Assembly (NCBI GenBank): GCA_963839725.1
Contig: CAWIWT010000034.1
Location: forward strand, 62,001 to 126,000
From: Kumtagia sp963839725
GTDB taxonomy: Bacteria > Pseudomonadota > Alphaproteobacteria > Rhizobiales > Rhizobiaceae
DNA length: 64,000 nt
Direction: 5' to 3'
Made by a program: the position numbers and the translations under genes. The notes under the pieces are model-generated. The model was not told the origin of the DNA. It did not search any database and was given only the letters and a program-made list of their open reading frames with translations. Shown one piece after another: positions 1 through 8,529 of the stretch; positions within the stretch are counted from its first letter, which is position 1, and each line of letters opens with the position of its first letter.

Positions 1-33
1 CTCCACAGTTGTCCCCCTACTCTACTGTGGAAG

Positions 34-70
34 CCTGCCGCAGGGACGTGCCCCCACCACCTGCGGCAGG
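34..70. repeat. 11-bp inverted repeat near the window edge
   Basis: CCTGCCGCAGG at 34-44 is matched by its exact reverse complement at 60-70, with a 15-nt loop. A second, 7-bp inverted repeat (CCACAGT at 3-9, ACTGTGG at 24-30) lies just before it. Both could be RNA hairpins of a gene outside the window. There is no T-tract, so a terminator is not supported. The remaining stretch up to 430 holds no credible gene. Confidence 0.4.
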
Positions 71-429
71 TCGGCATTACCTCATACATCCTGCTAGACT
101 GCGCGCTTTGTCGCCGCCTATCCGCTCGTTCTCCGAACATTGGATCCGTCTGCCGAGCGCTGACAACAGGGGCGAGTGGGTCATGTACCCGGGGGTGGGA
201 CCAAATTTCACTTGAATCAGCAGAAAACGAGACCACCTCCGTAGTTTTAGCCAGCCTGCTCCAAGCAACTCCGTGCGAAAAATCGTGACAAGTATTCTAC
301 CTGGCCGTAGGGCCGAGGGGCCAGCTGTGGTGTTCACAAGTCGCCAGCATGTCACGACACGAGGGGGTGAGTCGCAAGCGGACTTACCATCCTACGCTTT
401 GGTACCCAGCCGCGCTGGCGCAATAGCGG

Positions 430-774
430 CTAGAACGACAGATAAATGCTAAGTCCCGAGCCCGGGTAGTAGCCCGGATAATAGGGCCGGTAGTAGCCCG
501 GGTAGAACGGCCGATAGTAGTTGCGGTAGCCGTAGTAGCGGCGTGGATAACAAGAGCCGTAGTACCGACACGACGACCATGCATTCCGCCTGTCCCAACC
601 GCGGTCTCCACGCCAGTGACGATAATGCTTGCGGTGCCATTTCTGCTTGACCTTTTCGACGACGTCGGCGCGCACTTGCTCGGGTTTCGGAACGAACATC
701 GGCGCGGCGTTCAGCGGCATGGCGAAAGCAGCAGCCAAGATTGTGGCCGTCACCACAGATAAGAGCTTTTTCAT
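430..774 (-). CDS. Small secreted Tyr/Arg/Gly-rich protein
   Basis: A 114-residue protein of unknown function. The ATG at 772-774 is chosen because AGGAGG (780-785 on the other strand) sits 5 nt upstream; the reading frame extends further 5' but those residues look non-coding. Residues 1-24 form a clear signal peptide (MKKLLS, then a hydrophobic stretch ending in LNAAP). The mature part starts with a basic, Lys/His/Trp-rich segment and ends in a tract rich in Tyr, Arg, Pro and Gly with repeated YYPGYYRP-like units. Such small exported low-complexity proteins are common in rhizobia, some annotated as BA14K-like, but I do not see a diagnostic motif. Likely periplasmic or surface exposed. Confidence 0.75.
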   Translation of the reverse strand: MKKLLSVVTATILAAAFAMPLNAAPMFVPKPEQVRADVVEKVKQKWHRKHYRHWRGDRGWDRRNAWSSCRYYGSCYPRRYYGYRNYYRPFYPGYYRPYYPGYYPGSGLSIYLSF

Positions 775-915
775 CGCAACCTCCTGCAGGCAGCATTCCT
801 GCCTCAAACGTCCCTCGGCAAGACTTGGTTTCATCGACGTCTTCACGTATTGTTGCGAAGGTCGATGACGCTCATCGGGAACGCTAGGCCAACCCGGGTG
901 CCGAAAAGCCCCCAA

Positions 916-1374
916 AGAGAACCCCGTAAAACGCTGGGTTAGAGGCGGTCATCATCCGACCTTGCGCGTTTCCGTGACCATTCCCTGTGATCGCCCGAAC
1001 GTCCAGCGAAGCCTATCGCGACAAGCCGCACGACGTGCGCGAGATCGGCAAGGGCGCGCTGTCAAACACGAGCTGAGGTTCTGTGGTTCGACGGCTACCG
1101 CATGCGCGCGACGCCGCAGCTCATAAACACCAAAGGCAACATTGCCGATTACGCGCTTGATCGATAGCCTGTCACGAGCAGGAGTACGCGAACTGCGTCG
1201 CGCTCAGCTTTCCGCGCGACGTCGATGATCCCCTTGGCGAAAGCCTGTGGCCTCCTGGAAGGTTGTGATCTTGTTGTATTCGCTTGGTTTTGGATGCGGG
1301 GTCGAACAGTGCTTCCAGCTGCAGTGAGTGGAGCAATGACCGCTGCTCCATGATGCGTTTCAAGGGCAAAAAAA
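916..1374. other. Intergenic stretch with a possible gene remnant
   Basis: No complete gene is supported. On the + strand the frame ending in TAG at 1165-1167 reads about 30 residues that look protein-like (AEVLWFDGYRMRATPQLI, then NTKGNIADYALDR) with no start or ribosome binding site. A neighbouring frame at about 1010-1075 (EAYRDKPHDVREIGKGAL) also looks coding-like. This may be the eroded 3' end of a lost gene. I could not name a family. Confidence 0.3.
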
Positions 1375-2148
1375 ATGACGGATGCGTTCACACCGAATTT
1401 CGGACTCGCAGGTAAGACGGTGCTAGTCACCGGTGCATCGCGGGGTATCGGCCGCGCGTGCGCGCTGGCCTGCGCGGCAGCCGGCGCCGATGTAATCGCG
1501 GGAGTGCGCGATCCACACGGGTGCTCTGATCTGATCGCTGAGATCAATGGGTTCGGCCGGCGCGGCCTTGCCGTGCGCATGGACCTTTCAGATCTTGCGA
1601 CCGTGCGGACCGGCGTCGCTGCGGCAGAGAGTGAGTTCGGGCCCATCGATGTCCTCGTCAACAATGTGGGAGTCGGACCGGAAAACCTGGCGGAAAACGT
1701 AAACGAGGCCGATTTCAACTACACCGTCGACATCAACCTCAAAGGAACGTTTTTCACCACCCAAGCGGTGGCGCGGCAGATGATCGTGCGAAAATCCGGT
1801 CGCATCATAAACATCAGCTCGCAGGCCGGCAGCGTGGTGCTGAGAGGGGAGGCGATCTACTGCATGACCAAGGCGGCGATAAATCATCTGACCCGCTGCC
1901 TGGCGCTGGAATGGGCGCCACACGGGATCACGGTGAATAGCATAGCGCCCACATTCGTCTGGACGGATGGCACGAAACCGGCGCTCAGCGATCCGCAGTT
2001 CCACGCGCAGGTACTGAACCATATCCCGCTTGGGCGCATCGGCGATCCGTCGGACGTCGCCGGCGCTGTCGTGTTTCTAGCATCACCAGCGGCGTCGCTG
2101 ATCACTGGCACCAATCTTCTGGTGGATGGCGGATGGTCGGTGGGTTGA
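1375..2148 (+). CDS. SDR family NAD(P)-dependent oxidoreductase
   Basis: A 257-residue classical short-chain dehydrogenase/reductase, cytosolic. Visible motifs: the dinucleotide-binding TGASRGIG near residues 20-27, the NNVG motif after beta-4, a catalytic Ser in INISSQAGS, and the YCMTK active-site Tyr/Lys pair; the C-terminus has the usual ITGTNLLVDGGWS. Full length for the family. Its FabG-like sequence does not reveal a substrate. The ATG at 1375 has only a weak purine stretch (CAAGGG) upstream. It stands alone: both flanking regions carry protein-like scraps without full genes, suggesting local gene decay or insertion. Confidence 0.85.
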   Translation: MTDAFTPNFGLAGKTVLVTGASRGIGRACALACAAAGADVIAGVRDPHGCSDLIAEINGFGRRGLAVRMDLSDLATVRTGVAAAESEFGPIDVLVNNVGVGPENLAENVNEADFNYTVDINLKGTFFTTQAVARQMIVRKSGRIINISSQAGSVVLRGEAIYCMTKAAINHLTRCLALEWAPHGITVNSIAPTFVWTDGTKPALSDPQFHAQVLNHIPLGRIGDPSDVAGAVVFLASPAASLITGTNLLVDGGWSVG

Positions 2149-2459
2149 GGGAGGTAGCACGTCGCCCGCGAGGAAGTGAGCGGCTGCCTGATCGATCGCA
2201 TACCGAGACGTGTCCTGAAGGGCGGGGTCTGGTCGTACGCCACGGGCCACCATTTCGAAACTGCTCCGGCGACTTATTAGCACGAATCCGAACCTCTCCT
2301 GGCGCGAAACTCCCCGACGGCGATCGATCGAAGCTCAGAGCCCGAATTCCTACTACGACTGGTTGGGCGACAGCCGCTGGAAGCGCCTGCATCGCCTCAA
2401 CTAAGGGCTGGCACTCGTAGGGTGGCCCGGTGGCCGCCGATTTGCAATCAATTGCAAAC
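2149..2459. other. Intergenic stretch with a possible 3' gene fragment
   Basis: No full gene. The + strand frame ending in TAA at 2402-2404 reads a plausible natural C-terminus (SPNSYYDWLGDSRWKRLHRLN*), open upstream to about 2225 but without a recognisable start or upstream domain. Possibly the tail of a degraded gene. No clear terminator is visible between the SDR gene and the convergent channel gene. Confidence 0.25.
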
Positions 2460-3800
2460 CTAAGGCCGGAACTGCGCGATGCCATCCACCGGGCGGAGAT
2501 CTGTTTGCTCCGAGTGGCCAAGCTGGCTCATGATGATCTCGCGGTGCGGATAGGGGATGCTAATGCTGTTTTCCTTGAATGTGTCCCATAGCGCAAGCAG
2601 CACCTTCCCGCGCACGTTGGTCAGCCCCTGTTGCGGGTCGCGGATCCAGAAGCGCAGGACGAAATCCAGGGAGGATTCACCGAAGTTCGTAAGCCAGCAG
2701 ACCGGCCGCCGATCCGCTTCGACACGCGCGACCTTCATGGCGGCCTCTATAGCCAACTGACTGACCTTGTGCGGGTCTGCATCGTAAGAGACACCGAAAT
2801 TCACGTCGAGCCGAACTAGACTGTCGCTAAACGACCAATTGATGACCCTTTGGGTGACGAAATCCTCATTGGGGATCAGATACTCGCGGCCGTCGCGCGT
2901 CACGACCGATACAAACCGCGCCCGCAACCCGCGTATCCAGCCGAATGTGCCTTCGAGAGAGATCGTGTCGCCCGGCTTGATCGACTTGTCGAGAAGGATA
3001 ATAACGCCGGAGACGAAATTCGAGATGACCTTTTGTAGCCCAAAACCTAGTCCGACGCCCACTGCACCGGAAAACACGGTCAGCGCCGTCAGGTCGATAC
3101 CGACGGAGGATAGGGCAATGGCGCCTGCCACCAGCACTAGGCCAATCTTTGCGACCTTGCCAACGAGGACTCGGATCGAAGGCGTCAGCTCTTCGGAATT
3201 CCGAACGCGCTCGTCAAGATAACTACCGGCGACGATCGCAAGCCAGACGGTCCCAATGAGCAGCACTGCCGCCTTCAGTACCGTCAGCGCTGAAAGGCGG
3301 ATCTCACCGAGAGGCAAGGCGATGCTGTTGAGGAAAGCCGCCGCATCGTCATCGAGGCTCAGGATAATAAGGGCCGCATAGATCCATGCTAGCCAGCCGA
3401 GGCTGCGCGCGACAAGGCGATTCCGAATAATCCGCGACAGCACCGACGTGAACAACCACGCGAGGGCCAGCGACAACGCAACAGAGATGAGATGGGTCCG
3501 GCTTGGCCAGGTGATGCTGCGCATGAGGGTGAGCGCGGCAAAAAGGAAGACCGTGAAAAGGATCCAGTCGGTGCGCCGCAGCAGCGCGACGACTACTCTC
3601 AACAGTCCGGGATGCCGCTTGATTTGGCGTGCCCGCATCTCCACAAGTGGTTCGATGCGCCGCGCCGCGAGCTTCGCCGCTAGGAAGAGCACGAAGACGA
3701 TGACGGCCTGATAGAGGAACCAGGGCGTGACGGCATCGTCGAGCCAGCGACCGGCCCAGACCAGCGATTCATCGAGCGCGCTCCGAAAGTCCATTCCCAT
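2460..3800 (-). CDS. MscS-family mechanosensitive ion channel
   Basis: Inner-membrane channel of the small-conductance mechanosensitive family, which releases solutes on osmotic downshock. The N-terminal half has several hydrophobic segments; the signature pore helix and beta-domain entry follow (GVGLGFGLQKVISNFVSG, then ILLDKSIKPGDTISLEGTFG). About 446 residues from the ATG at 3798-3800; an ATG at 3792-3794 is equally possible. The open frame runs back to a TTG at 3971, but the extra 57 residues look non-coding and approach the tRNA. Longer than E. coli MscS (286 residues), as is usual for rhizobial paralogues with extra transmembrane helices. Confidence 0.85.
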   Translation of the reverse strand: MGMDFRSALDESLVWAGRWLDDAVTPWFLYQAVIVFVLFLAAKLAARRIEPLVEMRARQIKRHPGLLRVVVALLRRTDWILFTVFLFAALTLMRSITWPSRTHLISVALSLALAWLFTSVLSRIIRNRLVARSLGWLAWIYAALIILSLDDDAAAFLNSIALPLGEIRLSALTVLKAAVLLIGTVWLAIVAGSYLDERVRNSEELTPSIRVLVGKVAKIGLVLVAGAIALSSVGIDLTALTVFSGAVGVGLGFGLQKVISNFVSGVIILLDKSIKPGDTISLEGTFGWIRGLRARFVSVVTRDGREYLIPNEDFVTQRVINWSFSDSLVRLDVNFGVSYDADPHKVSQLAIEAAMKVARVEADRRPVCWLTNFGESSLDFVLRFWIRDPQQGLTNVRGKVLLALWDTFKENSISIPYPHREIIMSQLGHSEQTDLRPVDGIAQFRP

Positions 3801-4010
3801 ACAGATGGCGCAAGCGTTTTGAACGGCAAGATTAAACCAAGCGAACAATCCTGATGCGTCGCCGATTCCGACCGCCGAGCGACTTGCGTCCGGGCGACCC
3901 GAGTGGTGCATGAAACTCGCCACCGTGCTGCCCAGGTGCTGCCCACGGTCAAATTCGTTCTTGTTGGCCAATCAACCAACGGGTGAAGTTATTGATTTGA
4001 TTAAGAAAGC

Positions 4011-4086
4011 TGGTGCCGCTTAGGTGACTCGAACACCTGACCCCATCATTACGAATGATGTGCTCTACCAACTGAGCTAAAGCGGC
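4011..4086 (-). tRNA. tRNA-Thr (anticodon CGT)
   Basis: On the minus strand the sequence folds into a full cloverleaf: acceptor GCCGCTT pairs with AAGCGGC, the D-arm carries TTAGCTCAGTTGGTAGAGC, the anticodon stem-loop is CATCA-TTCGTAA-TGATG giving anticodon CGT, and the T-arm contains GTTCGAGTC. The 3' CCA is encoded (TGG at 4011-4013 on the + strand). It reads ACG codons (Thr). Confidence 0.95.
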
Positions 4087-4387
4087 GTCGCATTCGGGAA
4101 GGCCCGAACGACACCGGCCTGATAGCCGCATTGCCCGGCAAATTCAAGACGCCCCGCGTTGAATTGCAAATGGCGGTCGCATGACGCACTTAAGGGTGAG
4201 TTCCGGGCACGGTCCTCTAAGGTGATGTCCGTGCTTGCGGTGCGCACGCATGTAGCGTAGTTGCGCAAAATCTGTTCATGACTTTGTTTTGTCGCGGGCG
4301 AAGGTGATTTGCCTTGACGTCCGCCGTTGATTGAAGCCGCCGCTGGCGTTATCGCTCTGACGGGTGGTCGGTTCGTAGGAGAACGCT
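4087..4387. other. Intergenic region, tRNA-Thr to the TTG-start gene
   Basis: About 300 bp without a credible gene on either strand. It should hold the tRNA-Thr promoter (minus strand) and the promoter of the gene at 4388. I see no strong sigma-70 hexamers or hairpins. Confidence 0.4.
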
Positions 4388-5500
4388 TTGGACCCGATCG
4401 AAAAAGCGATCCGAAGCGCCTTCGAAAAAGGAAACGCTGAGGACAAGGCATTTCGCGAAAGCATCTATCGGAAAGCTTTCGCCGCGCTTGATCGCGCCCT
4501 GCAGGCCAATCCGAACCTGACCGTCGAGGCCGCTATCTCCCGGCGTAAGGTTCTGCAGGCCAAGATCGTCGAGATCGAGTCCGAATTCCTCCCGGCGGTC
4601 GGACCGGCCGCGCCGGCCATGCCGGATCCGCTTGCCGGCGCTTTTGAAGTGCGGATGGAGCCAGGCGCCGCGCCGCCCATCGCGCCGGAAGTGCGCGTCG
4701 AGGCGCCGGGTCCGAGCGCGAGGGCTGGAGCGCCGGGCGATCTCGCTGGTCTTGATGTGGCCGCCGATCGCCGCTCGGCGCCGCGCGCCGGCCCTCCGGT
4801 CGACACGGGTGCCGAGGTCCGCCCGGATCCAGATGCGGCGCGGACGCGCCGCCGTCGCCGGCCCTTCGCCATCTTCTTCATCGTCGCCACGCTGCTGGCG
4901 CTTCTCGGCATGGGCCTGCTGTTTGCCTATCAGACCGGGTTGTTTCTCTCGCCGAGCGAGCGCGACACCTCTGTGCCGAACCCGCCGACCACCGGCGAGA
5001 GCGAGGACTTCATTCCCGAAAACGAGGAACCGCCGGTGCTTTCGAGCGAGCCGGAGGCGCAACGCGACTGGATCAGTATCTTCACGGCGGCGGCGGCGTC
5101 TTCCGTCAGCGCGCCCTCGGGCACGACGGCCGAGGCCAAGCAGGATGATTCCGGCAGCTTCATTCGCATCCGCTCGGGCAACTCGGGCGCCGCGATCGTG
5201 TTCGATGTCGGGCAGGGCGTGCTCGAAAAGATCGCGGGCAAGAAGGCGACTTTCGACATTATCGCCCGCGCCAGCGACGGCGAGGACACCGAGATGGCGG
5301 TGGATTGCGACTTTGGCGAACTCGGCGACTGCGGGCGTAAGCGCTATGCGCTTGGTTACGAGCGCGCCGACTTCCTGTTCGAACTCGATTTGCCAGCCGA
5401 GCAGCCAGGAGCCGCCGGCTCGATCGCCATCGTTTCCGATTTCGCCAACAGCGGCAAGTCGGTGGACATTTACGAGATCAAGGTCTCGATTTCGCCCTGA
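4388..5500 (+). CDS. Hypothetical single-pass membrane protein
   Basis: A 370-residue protein not assigned to a named family. It starts at a TTG (4388-4390) preceded by AGGAG with 6-nt spacing, a well-placed ribosome binding site that decides the start. Residues 1-70 are helical and charged; residues about 80-155 are a Pro/Ala/Arg-rich linker ending in RRRRRP; one transmembrane helix follows (FAIFFIVATLLALLGMGLLF, about 160-179). The rest is a predicted periplasmic domain (about 190-370) that ends in a beta-rich segment with two Cys (CDFGELGDCG). The topology suggests a cell-envelope protein. Its 3' end overlaps the convergent ligase gene by 31 bp. Confidence 0.8.
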   Translation: MDPIEKAIRSAFEKGNAEDKAFRESIYRKAFAALDRALQANPNLTVEAAISRRKVLQAKIVEIESEFLPAVGPAAPAMPDPLAGAFEVRMEPGAAPPIAPEVRVEAPGPSARAGAPGDLAGLDVAADRRSAPRAGPPVDTGAEVRPDPDAARTRRRRRPFAIFFIVATLLALLGMGLLFAYQTGLFLSPSERDTSVPNPPTTGESEDFIPENEEPPVLSSEPEAQRDWISIFTAAAASSVSAPSGTTAEAKQDDSGSFIRIRSGNSGAAIVFDVGQGVLEKIAGKKATFDIIARASDGEDTEMAVDCDFGELGDCGRKRYALGYERADFLFELDLPAEQPGAAGSIAIVSDFANSGKSVDIYEIKVSISP

Positions 5501-7221
5501 GTCCCTGTGCGGTCGAGCAGCGCCTGCAGCGTCTCAATCCGATCGGCTTCCGCGGCAGGCTTATCCCAGCGCAGGCGCGATATGCGCGGGAAACGCATGG
5601 CGACGCCCGATTTATGCCGTGTCGAGCGGTTGAGGCCCTCGAAGGCGATTTCCAGCACGAGCCCGCTGCGCTTGTCGGCGCGCACCGAGCGCACCGGCCC
5701 GAACCGTTCGATCGTGTTGTCGCGCACATATTTGTCGATTTGCCGCAGTTCCTCGTCGGTGAAGCCGAAATAGGCCTTTCCGACCGGCACCAGCTCCTCC
5801 GCGCCTTCCGCTCCGGCCCAAACCCCGAACGTGTAGTCCGAATAGAAGCTCGATCGCTTGCCGTGGCCGCGCTGCGCATACATCAGCACGGCATCGACCG
5901 TGTAGGGATCGCGCTTCCATTTGAACCACGGACCTTTCGGCCTGCCGGCAATGTAGGACGATGCCGTCTGCTTGATCATAACGCCTTCGATCACCGGATG
6001 CGGCGGATGCCGGCGCATGTCGTCGAGTGCGGCCCAATCGGCGAAGGTCGTAACCGGCGACAGGTCGAAGCGCGCGGGATCAAGCTTTGCGACGAAGGCA
6101 TCGAGCCGGAGGCGCCGTTCCGTCAGCGGCAGCGCACGCAGGTCCTCGCTTCCATCCTGCAGGAGATCGTAGCAGCGCACGAACACCGGAAAGCGCTCGC
6201 GCATTTTTGGCGACACGCTCTTGCGGTTCAGGCGCTGTTGCAGGTCGGAGAACGTACCGGTGTGCTCTGGCGGCCGCCCGACCAGCAATTCGCCATCCAG
6301 CGCGCCGTCGAAGATCATGGCCTCGACTAGGTCGGGAAACGCGCCGGAAATCTCGTCGCCGGTGCGCGAATACAGACGGCGCAAACCGCCCTCGCACACA
6401 GCCTGCACGCGGATACCGTCCCACTTCCACTCGGCCGCGTAATCCGCCGGGTCGAGCCGCGCCAAGTCGCCGTCTTCGATCGGATGGGACAGCATGACGG
6501 AGCGGAAAAGCGCAGCGGCTGCCTTATTCGGCCTTGGGGCCTTGCCCTCAAGCCAGGCGAACAGGGAGAGGTAGGGTACGGTCAGCCCGTGCCAGACCTC
6601 CTCAATCTCCGCCACGTCGACCTTGCCGAGTTCGGCCAGCGCCTGCTTGGCCAGCCGCGCGGAAACCCCGATGCGCAGGCCGCCGGTCACCAGCTTGATG
6701 ATGGCGTAGCGCGCCGAAATGCCGGCGGCATCCAGCAATTGCGCGAGCACCGCCGGACCATCGGACCGGCTGGCGGCTTGCAGCGCGCCGACCACACTCC
6801 CGAGGCTCGTATTGTGTGATGCACCCCCACCCCTAACCCCTCCCCTCAAGGGGGAGGAGGATTCGGATGCGCTGCCGCCAGGTCCCCCTCCGCCCTGAGG
6901 GCAGTGGTTAGGAGTAGGGGCATCGTGCGCGCCGCCGGGTTCGGGCTTTGGCTCCGGCCACACGAGCGACACGGTCTCGGCAAGGTCACCGACATAGTCG
7001 TAGGAATAGCCGAACAGCACGGGGTCCATGCGCTCGGTGACGAGCATGCGCAGCATTGCCGGCTTCACCGCCGCAATCGACAGGTCGCCGGTGATCGCCG
7101 CCAGCGCCAGCCCGCGGTCCGGATCGGGCGTGGCCGAGAAATAATCGGCAAGCAGCTTCAGCTTGCCGTTGCGCGACGGCGTCAGCACCAGCCGGTCGAG
7201 GAGTTCGGCGAATGCTTCCAT
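5470..7221 (-). CDS. ATP-dependent DNA ligase, ligase-associated repair type
   Basis: A 583-residue ATP-dependent DNA ligase (cisplatin-resistance/DNA damage response type). An N-terminal ligase domain (1-220) precedes the adenylation domain with motif I EWKWDGIR (catalytic Lys266), motif III-like DGALDGELL, motif IV/V VIEGVMIKQ and GPWFKWKRDPYTVD, and an OB domain to the C-terminus. The MBL exonuclease, DEXH helicase and PdeM-like phosphoesterase nearby are the known partners of this ligase family. Residues about 100-135 are a low-complexity Gly/Pro/Ser insert encoded by a palindromic repeat read in frame (6816-6925), between the N-terminal helices and the rest of domain 1. The frame stays open, so the protein is presumably tolerated as an extended form. 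Confidence 0.93.
   Translation of the reverse strand: MEAFAELLDRLVLTPSRNGKLKLLADYFSATPDPDRGLALAAITGDLSIAAVKPAMLRMLVTERMDPVLFGYSYDYVGDLAETVSLVWPEPKPEPGGAHDAPTPNHCPQGGGGPGGSASESSSPLRGGVRGGGASHNTSLGSVVGALQAASRSDGPAVLAQLLDAAGISARYAIIKLVTGGLRIGVSARLAKQALAELGKVDVAEIEEVWHGLTVPYLSLFAWLEGKAPRPNKAAAALFRSVMLSHPIEDGDLARLDPADYAAEWKWDGIRVQAVCEGGLRRLYSRTGDEISGAFPDLVEAMIFDGALDGELLVGRPPEHTGTFSDLQQRLNRKSVSPKMRERFPVFVRCYDLLQDGSEDLRALPLTERRLRLDAFVAKLDPARFDLSPVTTFADWAALDDMRRHPPHPVIEGVMIKQTASSYIAGRPKGPWFKWKRDPYTVDAVLMYAQRGHGKRSSFYSDYTFGVWAGAEGAEELVPVGKAYFGFTDEELRQIDKYVRDNTIERFGPVRSVRADKRSGLVLEIAFEGLNRSTRHKSGVAMRFPRISRLRWDKPAAEADRIETLQALLDRTGTQGEIETLIS
6816..6925. repeat. Palindromic GC-rich repeat inside the ligase gene
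   Basis: The + strand reads CCCCACCCCTAACCCCTCCC, then CTCAAGGGGGAGGAGG, and later CCCTCCGCCCTGAGGGCAG and TAGGAGTAGGGG. These two arms are built from the same CCCTC...AAGGGGGAGG hairpin vocabulary as repeats at 7235-7405, 10165-10395, 21707-21863 and 24431-24544. It keeps the ligase frame open and adds about 36 residues. Confidence 0.75.
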
Positions 7222-7234
7222 GGCTATCGTCGCG

Positions 7235-7405
7235 CCCCCTCACCCGGCCGCCGCTTCGCTCGGCCACCCTCTCCCCGGCGGGGAGAGGGTGGTTCGCCCG
7301 CGTTCGTGCTCGACGCATCGACGAATTAGGAGCGGTGGCGTTGACGATCTCCTCTCCCCAGTGGGGAGAGGGTGGCCGAGCGAAGCGGAGGCCGGGTGAG
7401 GGGGA
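7235..7405. repeat. Inverted pair of palindromic repeats
   Basis: CCCCTCACCCGGCCGCCGCT begins a roughly 55-nt arm (7236-7292) containing the hairpin CTCTCCCCGGCGGGGAGAG. An inverted, nearly identical arm lies at 7350-7404 with hairpin CTCTCCCCAGTGGGGAGAG. The spacer is about 60 bp. It fills the gap between the ligase start (7221) and the exonuclease stop (7425). Possible roles are mRNA stabilisation or termination; otherwise it is a dispersed element. Confidence 0.8.
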
Positions 7406-7424
7406 TACAAACGTGCGGTCACAA

Positions 7425-8435
7425 TCAATCCCCTTCATCCTCATATCCCACCAGATGCAAAGGCCGCGCGGCGATGCCAGCAAGTTCGCACCAGCGTACC
7501 AGCGCCTCCTCGCGGCCATGCGTGACCCAGACTTCCGATGCGCCGGTTTCCAGGATGGTCGCGGTCAGCTCGTCCCAGTCGGAATGATCCGAAATGATCA
7601 GCGGCAACTCGACGCCGAGCTGTTTCGCGCGTTGGCGGATGCGCATCCAGCCCGAAGCGTAGCAGGAGATCGGATCGGGAAACCGCCGAGACCAGCGGTC
7701 GGCAAACGCCGAGGGCGGGCCAATTACGATCGCGCCGGCAAAGTCGGCCTTGGCGCCGCTCTCAACCGTCGCCGGCTGCAGGTCGCCAAGGTCGATGCCA
7801 CGGCTCTGGTAGTAGGCGCTGAGCTTGGCAAGCGCGCCATGGATGTGGATTGGACGCTCAAAACCACCCTCGCGCAGCAGCCGCATAACCCGCTGCGCCT
7901 TGCCGAGCGCATAGGCACCGATCATATGGGCGCTTTCCGGAAATTGCTGGACCGACTTCAGTAGCCTCGCGATCTCGCCGGTGTCGGGCGGATGACGGAA
8001 CACCGGTAGGCCGAACGTCGCCTCGGTGATGAAGACGTCGCAGGCGACCGGCTCGAACGTTGCGCAAGTGGCGTCCGGCTGGCGCTTGTAGTCGCCTGAC
8101 GCGACGATTCGGATGTCGCCATGCTCGACCGCGATCTGTGCCGAGCCGAGCACATGGCCAGCCGGATGGAAGGTCACGAAGACACCGTTGACGGCAATCG
8201 TCTCGCCGAGCTTCGCTGCCTGCGTCGTCCCGGCAAAGTCTTCGCCGTAGCGCAAGCCCATGATGTCGAGCGTCTCGGCGGTCGCCAGAACCGAGTGATG
8301 GCCAGCGCGTGCATGGTCGGAATGGCCGTGCGTGACAAGCGCACGTGCGACGGGTCTGACCGGGTCGATGAAGAAATCGCCGGGCGGACAGTAGAGGCCC
8401 TCCGGCCGGGGATGGAGCAAATCGCGAGCGCGCAT
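7425..8435 (-). CDS. Ligase-associated DNA exonuclease, MBL fold
   Basis: A 336-residue metallo-beta-lactamase-fold nuclease of the CPSF/SNM1-like group linked to bacterial ATP-dependent ligases. The metal-binding motif THGHSDH gives His36, His38, Asp40 and His41; further conserved blocks are FHPAGHVLGSAQ, VASGDYKRQPD, EATFGLP and the C-terminal VTHGREEAL. The ATG at 8433-8435 is chosen because it starts MRARDLLHPRPEGLYC, the usual beginning of the family, and is preceded by GGAACC; the frame itself stays open to 8531. It is co-directional with and upstream of the ligase, so it is probably transcribed with it, separated by a palindromic repeat. It is expected to process DNA ends before ligation. 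Confidence 0.9.
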   Translation of the reverse strand: MRARDLLHPRPEGLYCPPGDFFIDPVRPVARALVTHGHSDHARAGHHSVLATAETLDIMGLRYGEDFAGTTQAAKLGETIAVNGVFVTFHPAGHVLGSAQIAVEHGDIRIVASGDYKRQPDATCATFEPVACDVFITEATFGLPVFRHPPDTGEIARLLKSVQQFPESAHMIGAYALGKAQRVMRLLREGGFERPIHIHGALAKLSAYYQSRGIDLGDLQPATVESGAKADFAGAIVIGPPSAFADRWSRRFPDPISCYASGWMRIRQRAKQLGVELPLIISDHSDWDELTATILETGASEVWVTHGREEALVRWCELAGIAARPLHLVGYEDEGD

Positions 8436-8529
8436 GGTTCCAAGATAGGCACTTATTCCCGCACGGGAAGCCTGTTGAAACGCTCTCCTTGACTCGACCA
8501 TAGATCGCCGCATCGCTGCAGGATCAAAC

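Noticed and set aside
1149..1718. 189-codon minus-strand frame across the SDR 5' end
   Set aside because: Overlaps the well-supported SDR gene; composition is typical of a shadow frame.
7235..7405. CRISPR-like repeats
   Set aside because: The units are inverted hairpins, not direct repeats with regular unique spacers, and no cas gene is present.
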